Shown in pieces: positions 1 through 7,848 of a stretch of 64,000 nt of DNA. The position numbers were made by a program, and so were the translations under genes. The notes under the pieces were generated by a model. It was not told where the DNA came from. It made no database searches and was given only the letters and a program-made list of their open reading frames with translations. Numbering within the stretch: position 1 is the first letter of the stretch; each line of letters begins with the position of its first letter. Origin of the DNA: Rhodoferax ferrireducens (GTDB lineage Bacteria > Pseudomonadota > Gammaproteobacteria > Burkholderiales > Burkholderiaceae_C). Location: positions 62,001 to 126,000 of the forward strand of contig NZ_QEII01000284.1 of NCBI RefSeq assembly GCF_003347515.1, read 5' to 3'.

Positions 1-2
1 CG

Positions 3-272
3 GGGCTGTCGTTGTCGCCGCAGCACCTGTGGTGGCAGCACACAGCGGGCGCGGCGCAGGCGCTGGGTCTGGATGGCCAGAACGGTCGTCCGGCGGTGGG
101 CAATCTGCAGCCGGGTTGTGAAGCTGATTTTGTGGTCTTGAACCCGCAGGCCACGCCCTTGCTGGCGCGCCGAACGGCCCGTGCCAACAGCCTGGACGAA
201 CTGCTATTTGCGATGATCGTGCTGGGCGATGACCGGTTAATTGAAAAGACCGTTATTTCTCAAGCCTTTTAG
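3..272 (+). CDS. guaD: Guanine deaminase, C-terminal part (5' end outside window)
   Basis: Only the last ~90 residues are present; the frame is open to the window edge, so the start lies upstream. The tail contains GNLQPGCEADFVVLNP and ATPLLARRTARANSL, the conserved C-terminal metallo-dependent hydrolase strand and the extension typical of guanine deaminases, which convert guanine to xanthine in the cytosol. The in-frame TTG at 12 is not the true start. The stop codon TAG at 270-272 runs into the start of a dispersed repeat (copy at 271-327), so the last codons may have been remodelled by that insertion. Confidence 0.85.
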   Translation, partial: GLSLSPQHLWWQHTAGAAQALGLDGQNGRPAVGNLQPGCEADFVVLNPQATPLLARRTARANSLDELLFAMIVLGDDRLIEKTVISQAF

Positions 273-327
273 GCCTCTAGCCCCCGTCTATATTGCGCAA
301 GTAGCTATTTAATTGATAGCGTTTGTA
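271..327 (+). repeat. Dispersed ~55-bp repeat, copy a
   Basis: Begins GGCCTCTAGCCCCCGT, continues with a variable AT-rich stretch and TGCG, and ends in a small hairpin, GCTAT (304-308) pairing with ATAGC (316-320). It matches copies at 21311, 26828, 28234, 35448, 42000, 47762, 49133 and 50491 and part of 4029. It sits between guaD and dcd. Confidence 0.85.
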
Positions 328-364
328 GCGCTTACAATCTGGCCAACCCAGGAGTTCCGTTCCC

Positions 365-931
365 ATGACTATCAAAAGTGACAAATGGATTCGCCACATG
401 GCCGAGACCACCGGCATGATCGAGCCCTTCGAGCCGCGCCAGGTGCGCGAGCGCGACGGCAACAAGATCATCAGTTATGGCACCAGCAGCTACGGCTATG
501 ACATTCGCTGCGCTCCCGAATTCAAGGTCTTTACCAACATTCACAGCACGGTGGTGGACCCGAAAAACTTCGACGAAAAGAGCTTTGTCGATTTCCACGG
601 CGACAGCTGCATCATCCCGCCCAACAGCTTTGCCCTGGCCCGCACCATGGAGTACTTTCGCATTCCGCGCAACGTGTTGACCATCTGCCTGGGCAAAAGC
701 ACCTACGCCCGCTGCGGCATCATCGTCAACGTGACGCCGTTTGAGCCGGAATGGGAAGGTTATGTGACGCTGGAATTTTCGAACACCACGCCACTGCCCG
801 CCAAGATCTATGCGGGCGAGGGGTGTGCGCAGGTGCTGTTCTTCGAGAGCGACGAGGTCTGCGAGACCTCGTACAAGGACCGCGGCGGCAAGTACCAGGG
901 GCAGGTTGGGGTGACGTTGCCGAAGGCTTGA
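365..931 (+). CDS. dcd: dCTP deaminase
   Basis: Deaminates dCTP to dUTP in pyrimidine deoxynucleotide synthesis; homotrimer in the cytosol. The 188-residue product has the usual bacterial length and start ([10 protein letters not shown]), the SSYGYDIR region, the active-site stretch [10 protein letters not shown] followed by [11 protein letters not shown], and the nucleotide-binding tail [14 protein letters not shown]. An AGGAG sits about 11 bases before the ATG. The gene is followed after 11 bases by the TIR reading frame on the same strand, so the latter may be read through from dcd. Confidence 0.97.
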   Translation: MTIKSDKWIRHMAETTGMIEPFEPRQVRERDGNKIISYGTSSYGYDIRCAPEFKVFTNIHSTVVDPKNFDEKSFVDFHGDSCIIPPNSFALARTMEYFRIPRNVLTICLGKSTYARCGIIVNVTPFEPEWEGYVTLEFSNTTPLPAKIYAGEGCAQVLFFESDEVCETSYKDRGGKYQGQVGVTLPKA

Positions 932-942
932 AAAAACGCAGT

Positions 943-2266
943 ATGACCAAACCAGTCAACTGTTTCGTCTCGTATGCCCATGCAGACGAGGCCTTTGTCC
1001 AGTCATTTTTGAAACATGCCAGCCTTGCTGGAACGCGACGGTACGCTTTGTGTTTGGCATGACCGTAAGATCCCCGCCGGTCAATCGCTGGATGATTCCA
1101 TTGATCAGAACCTGCGAGACGCTGAAATTGTGCTTTTTTTCATAAGCGCTGATTTCTTGGCCTCTGAATATTGCGTTGGTATTGAGCTCAAGAAGGCTCT
1201 TGAAAGTCATGCGCTGGGTCTTATCAGCGTGGTTCCGATAATCGTTCGACCATGTGATTGGATTCGGTCACCCCTTGGGAAATTGATGGCGCTTCCACAA
1301 GATGCCAAAGCTGTTGCAAGTTGGCCAAGTCAAGACGACGCATGGACTGATGTCATCAAGGGGTTGGTTCGTGTTCTTGTGGGTTTGCCAAAAATTGCAG
1401 GCGAGCAAGCAGATCTGCACGTTACTGGACTTGATGAGGGAATAGTTGCTGAATTGGATAGGTTGGTGGAAAGGACCGATTCGGCGTACACGACCGCGGG
1501 GCTGCCAACTGGTTTGCATGAGTTAGATATGCTGACTGACGGGTTTGCAGTTGGTGATTTGGTGGTCGTTTCATCTGCCTCAAATATTGACCGGTTTGAC
1601 TTGGCGCTCACGTTCTCGCGGCATTCCGCAGTAATTGAGCGTTTGCCAGTTCTTATTTTTACGCCAGAACCGACAGATTCTGTATTCAGGCGTCTGATTG
1701 CCCAAGTTGGAAGAATTTCGCCGGAAAGTATAAAACGTGGGTGCTTAACTGATGAAGAGTGGCCGAGACTGACGGAGTCGGTTGAGATGCTTCGCGAAGG
1801 TGTCGTTGATATCGTTGATTCGTTTGATGCGACGCTGCCTCAAGTTGAGAAAGCGATGCGGGAGTTTTCGTCGAAATACGGTGTAATTGGCATATGCATT
1901 GTTGACTGCCTTGATCAGTTGCGCGGCACCGACTTTCGGGAGAAACTGAAAGGATTGAAAAAATTGGCGAGGGACCACAAAACGGTTGTGCTTGCTACTC
2001 ATTCACTGTTTAAAGACCCGCTGCTCAAAATTGACCCTCGACCTGTTATCTCGGAGTTGTATCTGAATGCGGATTTACAAGAATTGCTTGATTGGGTCAT
2101 TTTTATCCATGTAGATTCGCTTTGGAAAATGGATGACGAGGCCAACGCTGAATTGATCCTTCGAGGGAAGTACAACAGGCTCGTCACCACGATAAATGTG
2201 ATGTACGACCGTCGTGTTCGTTCCTTTGGAAATGTGATTAAGCACAAGAAAGACATTGTTGAGTGA
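943..2266 (+). pseudogene. TIR domain fused to a degenerate DnaB-like RecA domain; frame broken near the N-terminus
   Basis: The start at 943 (MTKPVNCFVSYAHADEAF) gives the first strand and helix of a TIR domain, then the frame ends at 1062. The rest of the protein (416 residues from 1016) is one frame over; a single extra base between about 1009 and 1018 would explain it, giving a restored protein of ~440 residues. In the 1016 frame, residues 36-60 hold SADFLASEYC..IELKKAL; Glu57 matches the catalytic glutamate of TIR NADases. Residues ~159-400 follow the DnaB C-terminal fold (GLPTGLHELDMLTDGF, LTDEEWPRL, Walker B-like IGICIVDCLDQL), but the P-loop reads SSASNIDRFD with no GK[ST]. Either a pseudogene, a sequencing error, or a protein made by frameshifting or an internal start. 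Role inferred: NAD-linked immunity. Confidence 0.75.
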
Positions 2267-2330
2267 GTTTATTTTGGCCAAAACTTCAAAATCAACCTCG
2301 GATAGTTCCAGATAAATTGCAAACAATAAC

Positions 2331-2364
2331 GGGACTGCCGGGGCACTTTGACAATGGCAGTCCC
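2331..2364 (+). terminator. Hairpin after the TIR gene
   Basis: Perfect 9-bp inverted repeat GGGACTGCC / GGCAGTCCC with a 16-base loop, 65 bases after the TIR stop and 68 before mntA. No T-run follows, so it may be a weak or factor-dependent terminator or a processing signal. Confidence 0.45.
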
Positions 2365-2432
2365 TGTAATCGTCAGCCAAAGAAAATTGAAGTCCCAGTC
2401 CGTTTAGCACCCGTCGTAAACTCGCCATCAAC

Positions 2433-2723
2433 ATGAAACCTTCTGTACTTCTGAACAAATACCGCCACCAAGTGCGCGACATCGCGCTGCGCCATCGGGT
2501 GGCCAGTGTGAAGGTATTTGGTTCGGTGCTGCATGGCGAGGACACAGACGGCAGTGATCTGGATTTGCTGGTAGAGCCCACGTCGCAGACCACAATGTTT
2601 GACATTGGTGGCATCCAGTTCGAGGTGTCCGAGTTGCTGGGTATCCATGTTGATGTGTTAACGCCCCGCGCATTGCCCGAGTCGTTTAGGGCTCAAGTGC
2701 TAGCGGAGGCTAGGCCACTATGA
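2433..2723 (+). CDS. mntA: MntA-type nucleotidyltransferase antitoxin
   Basis: A 96-residue minimal nucleotidyltransferase. The signature is GSVLHGEDTDGSDLDLLVE at residues ~31-49: the GS motif and the DxD metal-binding pair. In characterised MntA-HepT (type VII) systems this enzyme adds AMP to a tyrosine of the HEPN toxin and silences it. The stop overlaps the hepT start (ATGA at 2720-2723), which implies translational coupling. The pair lies directly behind the TIR protein. Assignment is by motif and partner; function in this organism is inferred. Confidence 0.9.
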   Translation: MKPSVLLNKYRHQVRDIALRHRVASVKVFGSVLHGEDTDGSDLDLLVEPTSQTTMFDIGGIQFEVSELLGIHVDVLTPRALPESFRAQVLAEARPL

Positions 2724-3079
2724 ACAAGGCCCTGCGTGTGCAGGATTATCTGGGGCACATTCTCCAGGCTATAGACCGCATTGATGGATTTTCAGCTGGT
2801 TTGAACGAAGTCAGTTTCATGGCTGACCTCAAGACGCAGGATGCGGTGATCCGTAACCTGGAAGTGATCGGCGAGGCCTGTAGCAATATTCGAAAGTTGG
2901 CCCCTGCGTTTACCAAGGCTCATCCCGAAGTGCCGTGGGGCAGCGCGATAGGCAATCGCAATGCGCTGTCGCACGGGTACTTCTCTGTTGATCTCAGTTT
3001 GATTTGGGCAACGATGCAGAACGATTTGCCTGCTCTTAAGGCGTCCGTGGAACGTCTCGATGGGCAGGACGGTAGGTGA
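2720..3079 (+). CDS. hepT: HepT-like HEPN ribonuclease toxin (DUF86)
   Basis: 119 residues, the typical length of DUF86/HepT proteins. The C-terminal half carries RNALSHGYF, matching the HEPN RNase motif R-x4-H followed by the tyrosine that MntA modifies. The upstream part (VIRNLEVIGEACSNIRK) is the usual helical core. It overlaps mntA by four bases. The expected activity is RNA cleavage that stops growth until AMPylation blocks it. Confidence 0.92.
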   Translation: MNKALRVQDYLGHILQAIDRIDGFSAGLNEVSFMADLKTQDAVIRNLEVIGEACSNIRKLAPAFTKAHPEVPWGSAIGNRNALSHGYFSVDLSLIWATMQNDLPALKASVERLDGQDGR

Positions 3080-3127
3080 ACAATTGTCTTATCCGCGTTT
3101 GAACAACAGTTCACCAGGAGTCACGTC

Positions 3128-4006
3128 ATGAAATGGGAAGGCAATCGCGAATCTGACAATGTGGAAGATCGCCGGGATGAGGGCGGTTCTTCTGGCGGGG
3201 GCGGCGGCTTTGGCGGGCGCGGCATTGGCATCGGGTCGATTGCCATAGCCCTGGTGGCATCCTACTTTCTGGGCGTCAACCCCATGACGGTGCTCAGCCT
3301 GCTCAGCGGCGGCAGCCCGGCGCCGCAGTCCCAGCAGGCCCCGGCCCACAAACCGCCAGCGGATGATCAAATGGCCAAGTTCGTGTCCACCGTGTTGGCT
3401 GATACTGAAGACGTGTGGAAAGACGTGTTCAGCAAGGGTGGGTCCACCTACCAGGAGCCCAAGCTGGTGCTGTTTCGCGGTGCCATCCCGACGGCGTGCG
3501 GACAGGGGCAGGCGGCGATGGGACCGTTTTATTGCCCTGGCGACCAAAAGGTTTATATCGACCTTGATTTTTACAAAACGCTCAAAGACCGGCTTGGTGC
3601 GCCGGGCGACTTTGCCCAGGCCTATGTGATCGCCCACGAGGTCGGCCACCATGTGCAGAATCTGCTGGGCATCAGCGCCAAGATGGACCAGATGCGGGGG
3701 CGCGTCAGTCAGACCGAATTCAACGGCTTGAGTGTGCGGCTGGAGTTGCAGGCCGACTGTTTTGCCGGCGTGTGGGCTAACCACGCGCAGGCAGCCCGGC
3801 AGTTGCTGGAGCAGGGTGATGTGGAAGAGGCCATGAACGCGGCCGCCAAGATTGGCGATGACGCTTTGCAGCGCGCTGGTGGCGGTGCCGTGGTGCCCGA
3901 CAGCTTCACCCATGGCACCAGCGCGCAGCGCCAGCGTTGGTTCGATAACGGCCTGAAAAATGGCAGCATCAAGCGCTGCGACACGTTTTCCGCACGTCAA
4001 TTGTGA
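3128..4006 (+). CDS. ypfJ: Neutral zinc metallopeptidase, YpfJ family
   Basis: 292 residues. A glycine-rich charged N-terminal stretch (1-35) is followed by one hydrophobic segment around 36-60 ([16 protein letters not shown]), so the enzyme is probably membrane-anchored with its domain outside the cytoplasm. The zinc motif [12 protein letters not shown] supplies two histidine ligands and the catalytic glutamate; [12 protein letters not shown] downstream supplies the third ligand. [14 protein letters not shown] is also typical of the family. The ATG at 3128 has AGGAG 8 bases upstream. The natural substrate is unknown. Confidence 0.93.
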   Translation: MKWEGNRESDNVEDRRDEGGSSGGGGGFGGRGIGIGSIAIALVASYFLGVNPMTVLSLLSGGSPAPQSQQAPAHKPPADDQMAKFVSTVLADTEDVWKDVFSKGGSTYQEPKLVLFRGAIPTACGQGQAAMGPFYCPGDQKVYIDLDFYKTLKDRLGAPGDFAQAYVIAHEVGHHVQNLLGISAKMDQMRGRVSQTEFNGLSVRLELQADCFAGVWANHAQAARQLLEQGDVEEAMNAAAKIGDDALQRAGGGAVVPDSFTHGTSAQRQRWFDNGLKNGSIKRCDTFSARQL

Positions 4007-4028
4007 TATATGGGGGATAATAGGGGTT

Positions 4029-4075
4029 TGCCCCAGTCCGTGGGGTGCAATTAGCTATCGAATTGATAGCATTTG
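4029..4075 (+). repeat. Dispersed repeat, degenerate copy j
   Basis: The 3' half is clear: TTAGCTATCGAATTGATAGC closely matches the copy at 271-327, with GCTATC (4054-4059) pairing with GATAGC (4065-4070). The 5' half is diverged (GCCCC, then GTGGGG). It lies in the ypfJ-rhlE gap, ending ~13 bases before the rhlE start. Confidence 0.6.
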
Positions 4076-4088
4076 ACCTTGGCTATGA

Positions 4089-5630
4089 ATGACCGATTTA
4101 AACTCTGACCTTACCGCTGATTTGACCCTTGATACCTTGCCCATGGCCTTTGCCCAGCTGCAATTGGCTGCACCACTGGCCCGCGCCGTGGCTGACATGG
4201 GCTACGAGTCCATGACTCCCATCCAGGCTCAAGCCATTCCGGTGGTCTTGCAGGGTCGTGATGTGATGGGCGCCGCCCAAACCGGTACCGGTAAGACGGC
4301 CGCTTTCGCACTGCCTCTGTTGCAGCGCATGCTCCGCCACGAGAGCAGCTCGACCTCACCCGCCCGTCATCCCGTGCGCGCACTGGTGTTGCTGCCTACG
4401 CGCGAACTGGCTGACCAGGTTGCGCAGGCCATCAAGGATTACGCCAAATACACCCAGTTGCGCAGTGCCGTGGTGTTCGGTGGCATGGACATGAAGCCCC
4501 AGACCATCGAGCTGAAAAAGGGCGTGGAAATTCTGGTCGCCACACCGGGCCGTTTGCTGGATCACATTGAAGCCAAGAATGCCGTGCTCAACCAGGTCGA
4601 ATATGTCGTTCTGGACGAGGCCGACCGCATGCTGGACATCGGTTTCCTGCCTGATTTGCAGCGCATCCTGAGCTACCTGCCCAAGCAGCGCATCACGCTT
4701 TTGTTCTCGGCCACGTTCTCGTCCGAGATCAAACGTCTGGCCAGCAGCTACCTGCAGGACCCGGTAACCATTGAAGTGGCGCGTTCCAACGCCACCGCCT
4801 CCACCGTGGAGCAGCACTTCTACAGCGTGGGCGACGACGACAAACGTCACGCTCTGCACCAGATACTGAAACAACGCGGCATGAAGCAGGCCTTTGTGTT
4901 TGTCAACAGCAAACTGGGCTGCGCCCGCCTGGCCCGTTCGCTGGAGCGTGAAGGCCTAAAAACCACCGCACTGCACGGTGACAAGAGCCAGGATGAGCGG
5001 TTAAAGGCCCTCGACTCCTTCAAGAAAGGGGAGGTCGATTTGTTGGTGTGCACTGACGTGGCCGCCCGCGGGCTGGACATCAAGGACGTGCCTGCGGTGT
5101 TCAACTTCGATGTGCCCTTCAATGCCGAAGATTACGTCCACCGCATTGGGCGCACGGGGCGCGCCGGTGCAGCAGGTCTGGCGGTCACATTCGTTTCCAA
5201 GAGCGATGCCCGACTGGTGGGCGACATCGAGAAGCTCATCAAAACCAAGATTGAGCTTGAGGCCGTCGAGTTTGACGAAGATGTGCCTGACATCCGCAAG
5301 CAGGGCCGCATCAACGACGGTCGTCGCATGTATGCCGAAGGTGCGCAAGACGACTCTCGCGCCGGTGGGCAGCGGTTGAGCGCCGTTCGGGATGTGGCGC
5401 ATGAAGGGCAGTTTGCCCGCCAGGAGCGTCCCCCGCGTCGTGATTACTCGCGTCCCGCCCCAGCGTCGCGCGATCCGTTCTTTGACAAGCCGTACGAACC
5501 GGCACCTGCTGCCGCGACTGCCCCTTCCTGGGAAGCGACCGCAGCCCATCACGGCACGCGCAGCATCTCGGCCAACATCAAGCCGAAGCGCCGGGTGGCC
5601 GCCTTGTTCAAGGCCGAACTGACGTCTTGA
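4089..5630 (+). CDS. rhlE: DEAD-box ATP-dependent RNA helicase, RhlE type
   Basis: 513 residues. Helicase motifs in order: Q motif (YESMTPIQAQAIP), Walker A AQTGTGKT (63-70), PTRELADQ, VLDEADRMLD (DEAD), LFSATFSSEI, and motif VI HRIGRTGRAG. A basic, low-complexity tail of ~120 residues rich in R and P is typical of RhlE and likely binds RNA. The tail ends in KPKRRVAALFKAELTS. It probably acts in ribosome assembly and RNA decay. The ATG at 4089 is preceded by a seven-codon overlapping frame from 4085, which I regard as incidental. Confidence 0.95.
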   Translation: MTDLNSDLTADLTLDTLPMAFAQLQLAAPLARAVADMGYESMTPIQAQAIPVVLQGRDVMGAAQTGTGKTAAFALPLLQRMLRHESSSTSPARHPVRALVLLPTRELADQVAQAIKDYAKYTQLRSAVVFGGMDMKPQTIELKKGVEILVATPGRLLDHIEAKNAVLNQVEYVVLDEADRMLDIGFLPDLQRILSYLPKQRITLLFSATFSSEIKRLASSYLQDPVTIEVARSNATASTVEQHFYSVGDDDKRHALHQILKQRGMKQAFVFVNSKLGCARLARSLEREGLKTTALHGDKSQDERLKALDSFKKGEVDLLVCTDVAARGLDIKDVPAVFNFDVPFNAEDYVHRIGRTGRAGAAGLAVTFVSKSDARLVGDIEKLIKTKIELEAVEFDEDVPDIRKQGRINDGRRMYAEGAQDDSRAGGQRLSAVRDVAHEGQFARQERPPRRDYSRPAPASRDPFFDKPYEPAPAAATAPSWEATAAHHGTRSISANIKPKRRVAALFKAELTS

Positions 5631-5642
5631 TGTGAAAGCTGG

Positions 5643-5660
5643 CCCGGCTAACGCGCCGGG
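5643..5660. terminator. Short hairpin between convergent rhlE and apaH
   Basis: CCCGGC / GCCGGG with a six-base loop in the 33-base convergent gap. No adjacent T-run, so the call is weak. Confidence 0.35.
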
Positions 5661-5663
5661 ACC

Positions 5664-6518
5664 TTAACCCGGTTTTTGGGCTTGTTCACACTTCACTTGA
5701 ATCAGCTCTTGCGTTAGTGTGGCGCCGGTCTTGGTGCCACCCAAGCGCAGCGCGCTCAGACAGCCACCCCAAACGCAACCGGTGTCCAGTGACAGGACAT
5801 CGGGCCGATTCAGCCAGCCCAGTGTCGACCAATGACCGAATGCCACGGTGATGTCGGCCGTCTTCCGCCCTGCAATGTCAAACCACGGCAGGTAGCCCTC
5901 AGGTGCCGAGTTGGCGCCATCCGTAGTGGTGAACTCCATTTGTCCATCCGGTGTGCAAAAACGCAACCGGGTGAGTGCGTTCACCACCGCACGCAGCCGG
6001 GCGGCACCCGTCAGCGAGTCATCCCAGCGGTCTGACTCGTTGCCATACATCTGGAGCAGGAAGTCGCCCAGGTCCGGGCTGCGCAACACTGCCTCCACCT
6101 CGGCGGCAAGCGCTATTGTTTTGGTAGCTGTCCACGCAGGCAGGACGCCGGCATGGACCATTAATACCTCATGACCGGCCACGTCTTGCAGAATCGCCAT
6201 GCGTTGCCAGCGCAACCAGTCCAGCATCGCCTGCCGGTCGGGGGCGTCCAGAATGCCATTCAAGGTGTCTTTTCGACTCAGTTTACGCACGCCATGGGCA
6301 ATGGCCAGCAGGTGCAGGTCGTGGTTGCCCAGCACACACTGCACTGCCGCACCGTAGCCCATCACGCGGCGCAGCACGCCAGCCGAGTCCGGTCCGCGGT
6401 TGACCAGATCACCGAGCAGGTAAAGCGTGTCCCGGCTCGCCGAGAATGAAATTTCGTCCAGCAGCCGCTGCAGGGCGCTGTCGCAACCCTGTACGTCGCC
6501 AATAAGGTAGAGTGCCAT
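5664..6518 (-). CDS. apaH: Symmetrical bis(5'-nucleosyl)-tetraphosphatase
   Basis: Hydrolyses Ap4A to two ADP. The start is set at 6518 (MALYLIGDVQGCD), where homology with the metallophosphatase fold begins; the 51 in-frame codons upstream are not protein-like. 284 residues. Metal-binding motifs GDVQG (residues ~7-11), LLGDLVNRGPDS and VLGNHDLHLL are intact, and MVHAGVLP follows. It is divergent from the CNNM/CBS gene with only 24 bases between the starts, so the two must share a very compact promoter region. Confidence 0.95.
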   Translation of the reverse strand: MALYLIGDVQGCDSALQRLLDEISFSASRDTLYLLGDLVNRGPDSAGVLRRVMGYGAAVQCVLGNHDLHLLAIAHGVRKLSRKDTLNGILDAPDRQAMLDWLRWQRMAILQDVAGHEVLMVHAGVLPAWTATKTIALAAEVEAVLRSPDLGDFLLQMYGNESDRWDDSLTGAARLRAVVNALTRLRFCTPDGQMEFTTTDGANSAPEGYLPWFDIAGRKTADITVAFGHWSTLGWLNRPDVLSLDTGCVWGGCLSALRLGGTKTGATLTQELIQVKCEQAQKPG

Positions 6519-6542
6519 GGTGTTTATTTTCGCTTCTGTTTC

Positions 6543-7847
6543 ATGGAATTTTTGCTGATTGTTTTTCTCACCCTGCTCAATGGTGTGTTTGCGATGTCGG
6601 AACTGGCCCTGGCCGCGAGCCGCAAAGCGCGGCTCAACGGCATGGCCGAGACCGGTGACAAAGGGGCGCAAGCGGCGCTGACGCTGCTGGGTAATCCCAA
6701 CCAGTTTTTATCAACGGTGCAGGTCGGCATTACCTCCATCGGCGTGCTCAATGGCATTGTGGGTGAGGCTGCATTCAGTCCCGGCGTAGCAGCGTTGCTG
6801 CACGGAATAGGCTTGACCGAAAAGATGGCCGCTATTTCCGCCACCGCCATCGTGGTCACGTTGATCACCTATACGACCATTATTTTTGGTGAATTGGTCC
6901 CCAAACGCATCGGCCAGCTCTATCCCGAGCCGGTAGCCCGCTTAATGGCGCGGCCCATGTTGTGGTTGGCCACGGGTGCCAAACCATTTGTGAAATTATT
7001 GTCGGGTTCCACTGCGGCGGTTCTCAAGTTGCTGCGCATTGACACCACGGCGGTCCGCACCATGACGGAAGAGGAGATCACGGCCAGCCTGGAAGAAGGC
7101 GTGGATGCGGGCGTGATTGAGCAGCATGAGCACCAGATGGTGCAAAACGTGTTTCAGCTCGATGATCGGCCACTGACCTCGCTGATGGTGCCTCGGTCCG
7201 ATGTGGAATGGCTCGATGCGACAAATACTGTAGTCCAAAGCTTAAAAATAGCGGGCTCAGGGGGTCGAAATGGGGCCCATTCCTGGTACCCGGTTTGCCG
7301 TGGCTCGCTCGATGACGTCGTTGGAAAGATCAGTATTGGGCGCTTGCTGGAATTGGGCCCCGAGACGCCGGGCTCGATTGAGGCTTACGTCACACCGGCT
7401 TCTTTTGTACCTGAGACCCTGAGCGGCATGGAATTGCTGGAGCAGTTTCGCGCCAAGGCAGGCCGGTTTGTGCTGGTCGTGGATGAATATGGCGTGGTGC
7501 AGGGCTTGCTGACGCCGCGAGACTTGCTGGAGGCCATTACCGGTGAGTTGCAGCCGGGGGCACAGATTGATGCCTGGGCCACGCAGCGCGAAGATGGCTC
7601 GTGGCTGCTGGATGGCGTCATGCCGGTGGGCGAACTCAAGGTGCGCCTCGATATTGAAGATCTGCCCGAGGAAGACCGTGGCCGCTACAACACGGTGGCG
7701 GGTCTACTCATGTCGGTCTCGGGTCATCTGCCATCCATCGGTGAGCGCATCGAGTGCGAGGGCTGGCTGTTCGAGGTCGTTGACCTGGACGGCAAGCGCA
7801 TTGACAAGGTGCTGGCGACCCCGCTTGCCGGGCTGGGCGCGGCCTGA
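6543..7847 (+). CDS. CNNM/CBS-domain membrane protein (hemolysin C / CorC-like, UPF0053)
   Basis: 434 residues. The N-terminal CNNM transmembrane domain (~1-180) has the family stretches FAMSELALAASRKARL, FLSTVQVGITSIGVLNGIVGEAAFSP and IIFGELVPKRIGQLYPEPVA. A cytosolic CBS pair follows (RPLTSLMVPRSDVEWLD onward), then a CorC_HlyC domain at the C-terminus (EDGSWLLDGVMPVGELK onward). Such proteins are linked to magnesium or cobalt efflux; substrate here is inferred. The old hemolysin label is not meaningful. It ends two bases before the convergent diguanylate cyclase stop. Confidence 0.92.
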   Translation: MEFLLIVFLTLLNGVFAMSELALAASRKARLNGMAETGDKGAQAALTLLGNPNQFLSTVQVGITSIGVLNGIVGEAAFSPGVAALLHGIGLTEKMAAISATAIVVTLITYTTIIFGELVPKRIGQLYPEPVARLMARPMLWLATGAKPFVKLLSGSTAAVLKLLRIDTTAVRTMTEEEITASLEEGVDAGVIEQHEHQMVQNVFQLDDRPLTSLMVPRSDVEWLDATNTVVQSLKIAGSGGRNGAHSWYPVCRGSLDDVVGKISIGRLLELGPETPGSIEAYVTPASFVPETLSGMELLEQFRAKAGRFVLVVDEYGVVQGLLTPRDLLEAITGELQPGAQIDAWATQREDGSWLLDGVMPVGELKVRLDIEDLPEEDRGRYNTVAGLLMSVSGHLPSIGERIECEGWLFEVVDLDGKRIDKVLATPLAGLGAA

Positions 7848-7848
7848 T

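Noticed and set aside
3089..4000. 303-residue antisense frame over ypfJ
   Set aside because: Shadow; the plus frame carries the HEVGHH zinc motif.
6100..6150. Repeat-like string in apaH (TGCGTGGACAGCTACC, AATAGCGCTT on the minus strand)
   Set aside because: Resembles the 3' half of the dispersed repeat, but ApaH has normal length here and the 5' core is absent; probably chance similarity.
7220..7260. GTAGTCC..AAAAATAGCGGG in the CNNM/CBS gene
   Set aside because: Weak similarity to the repeat only; the protein sequence around it is normal for the family.
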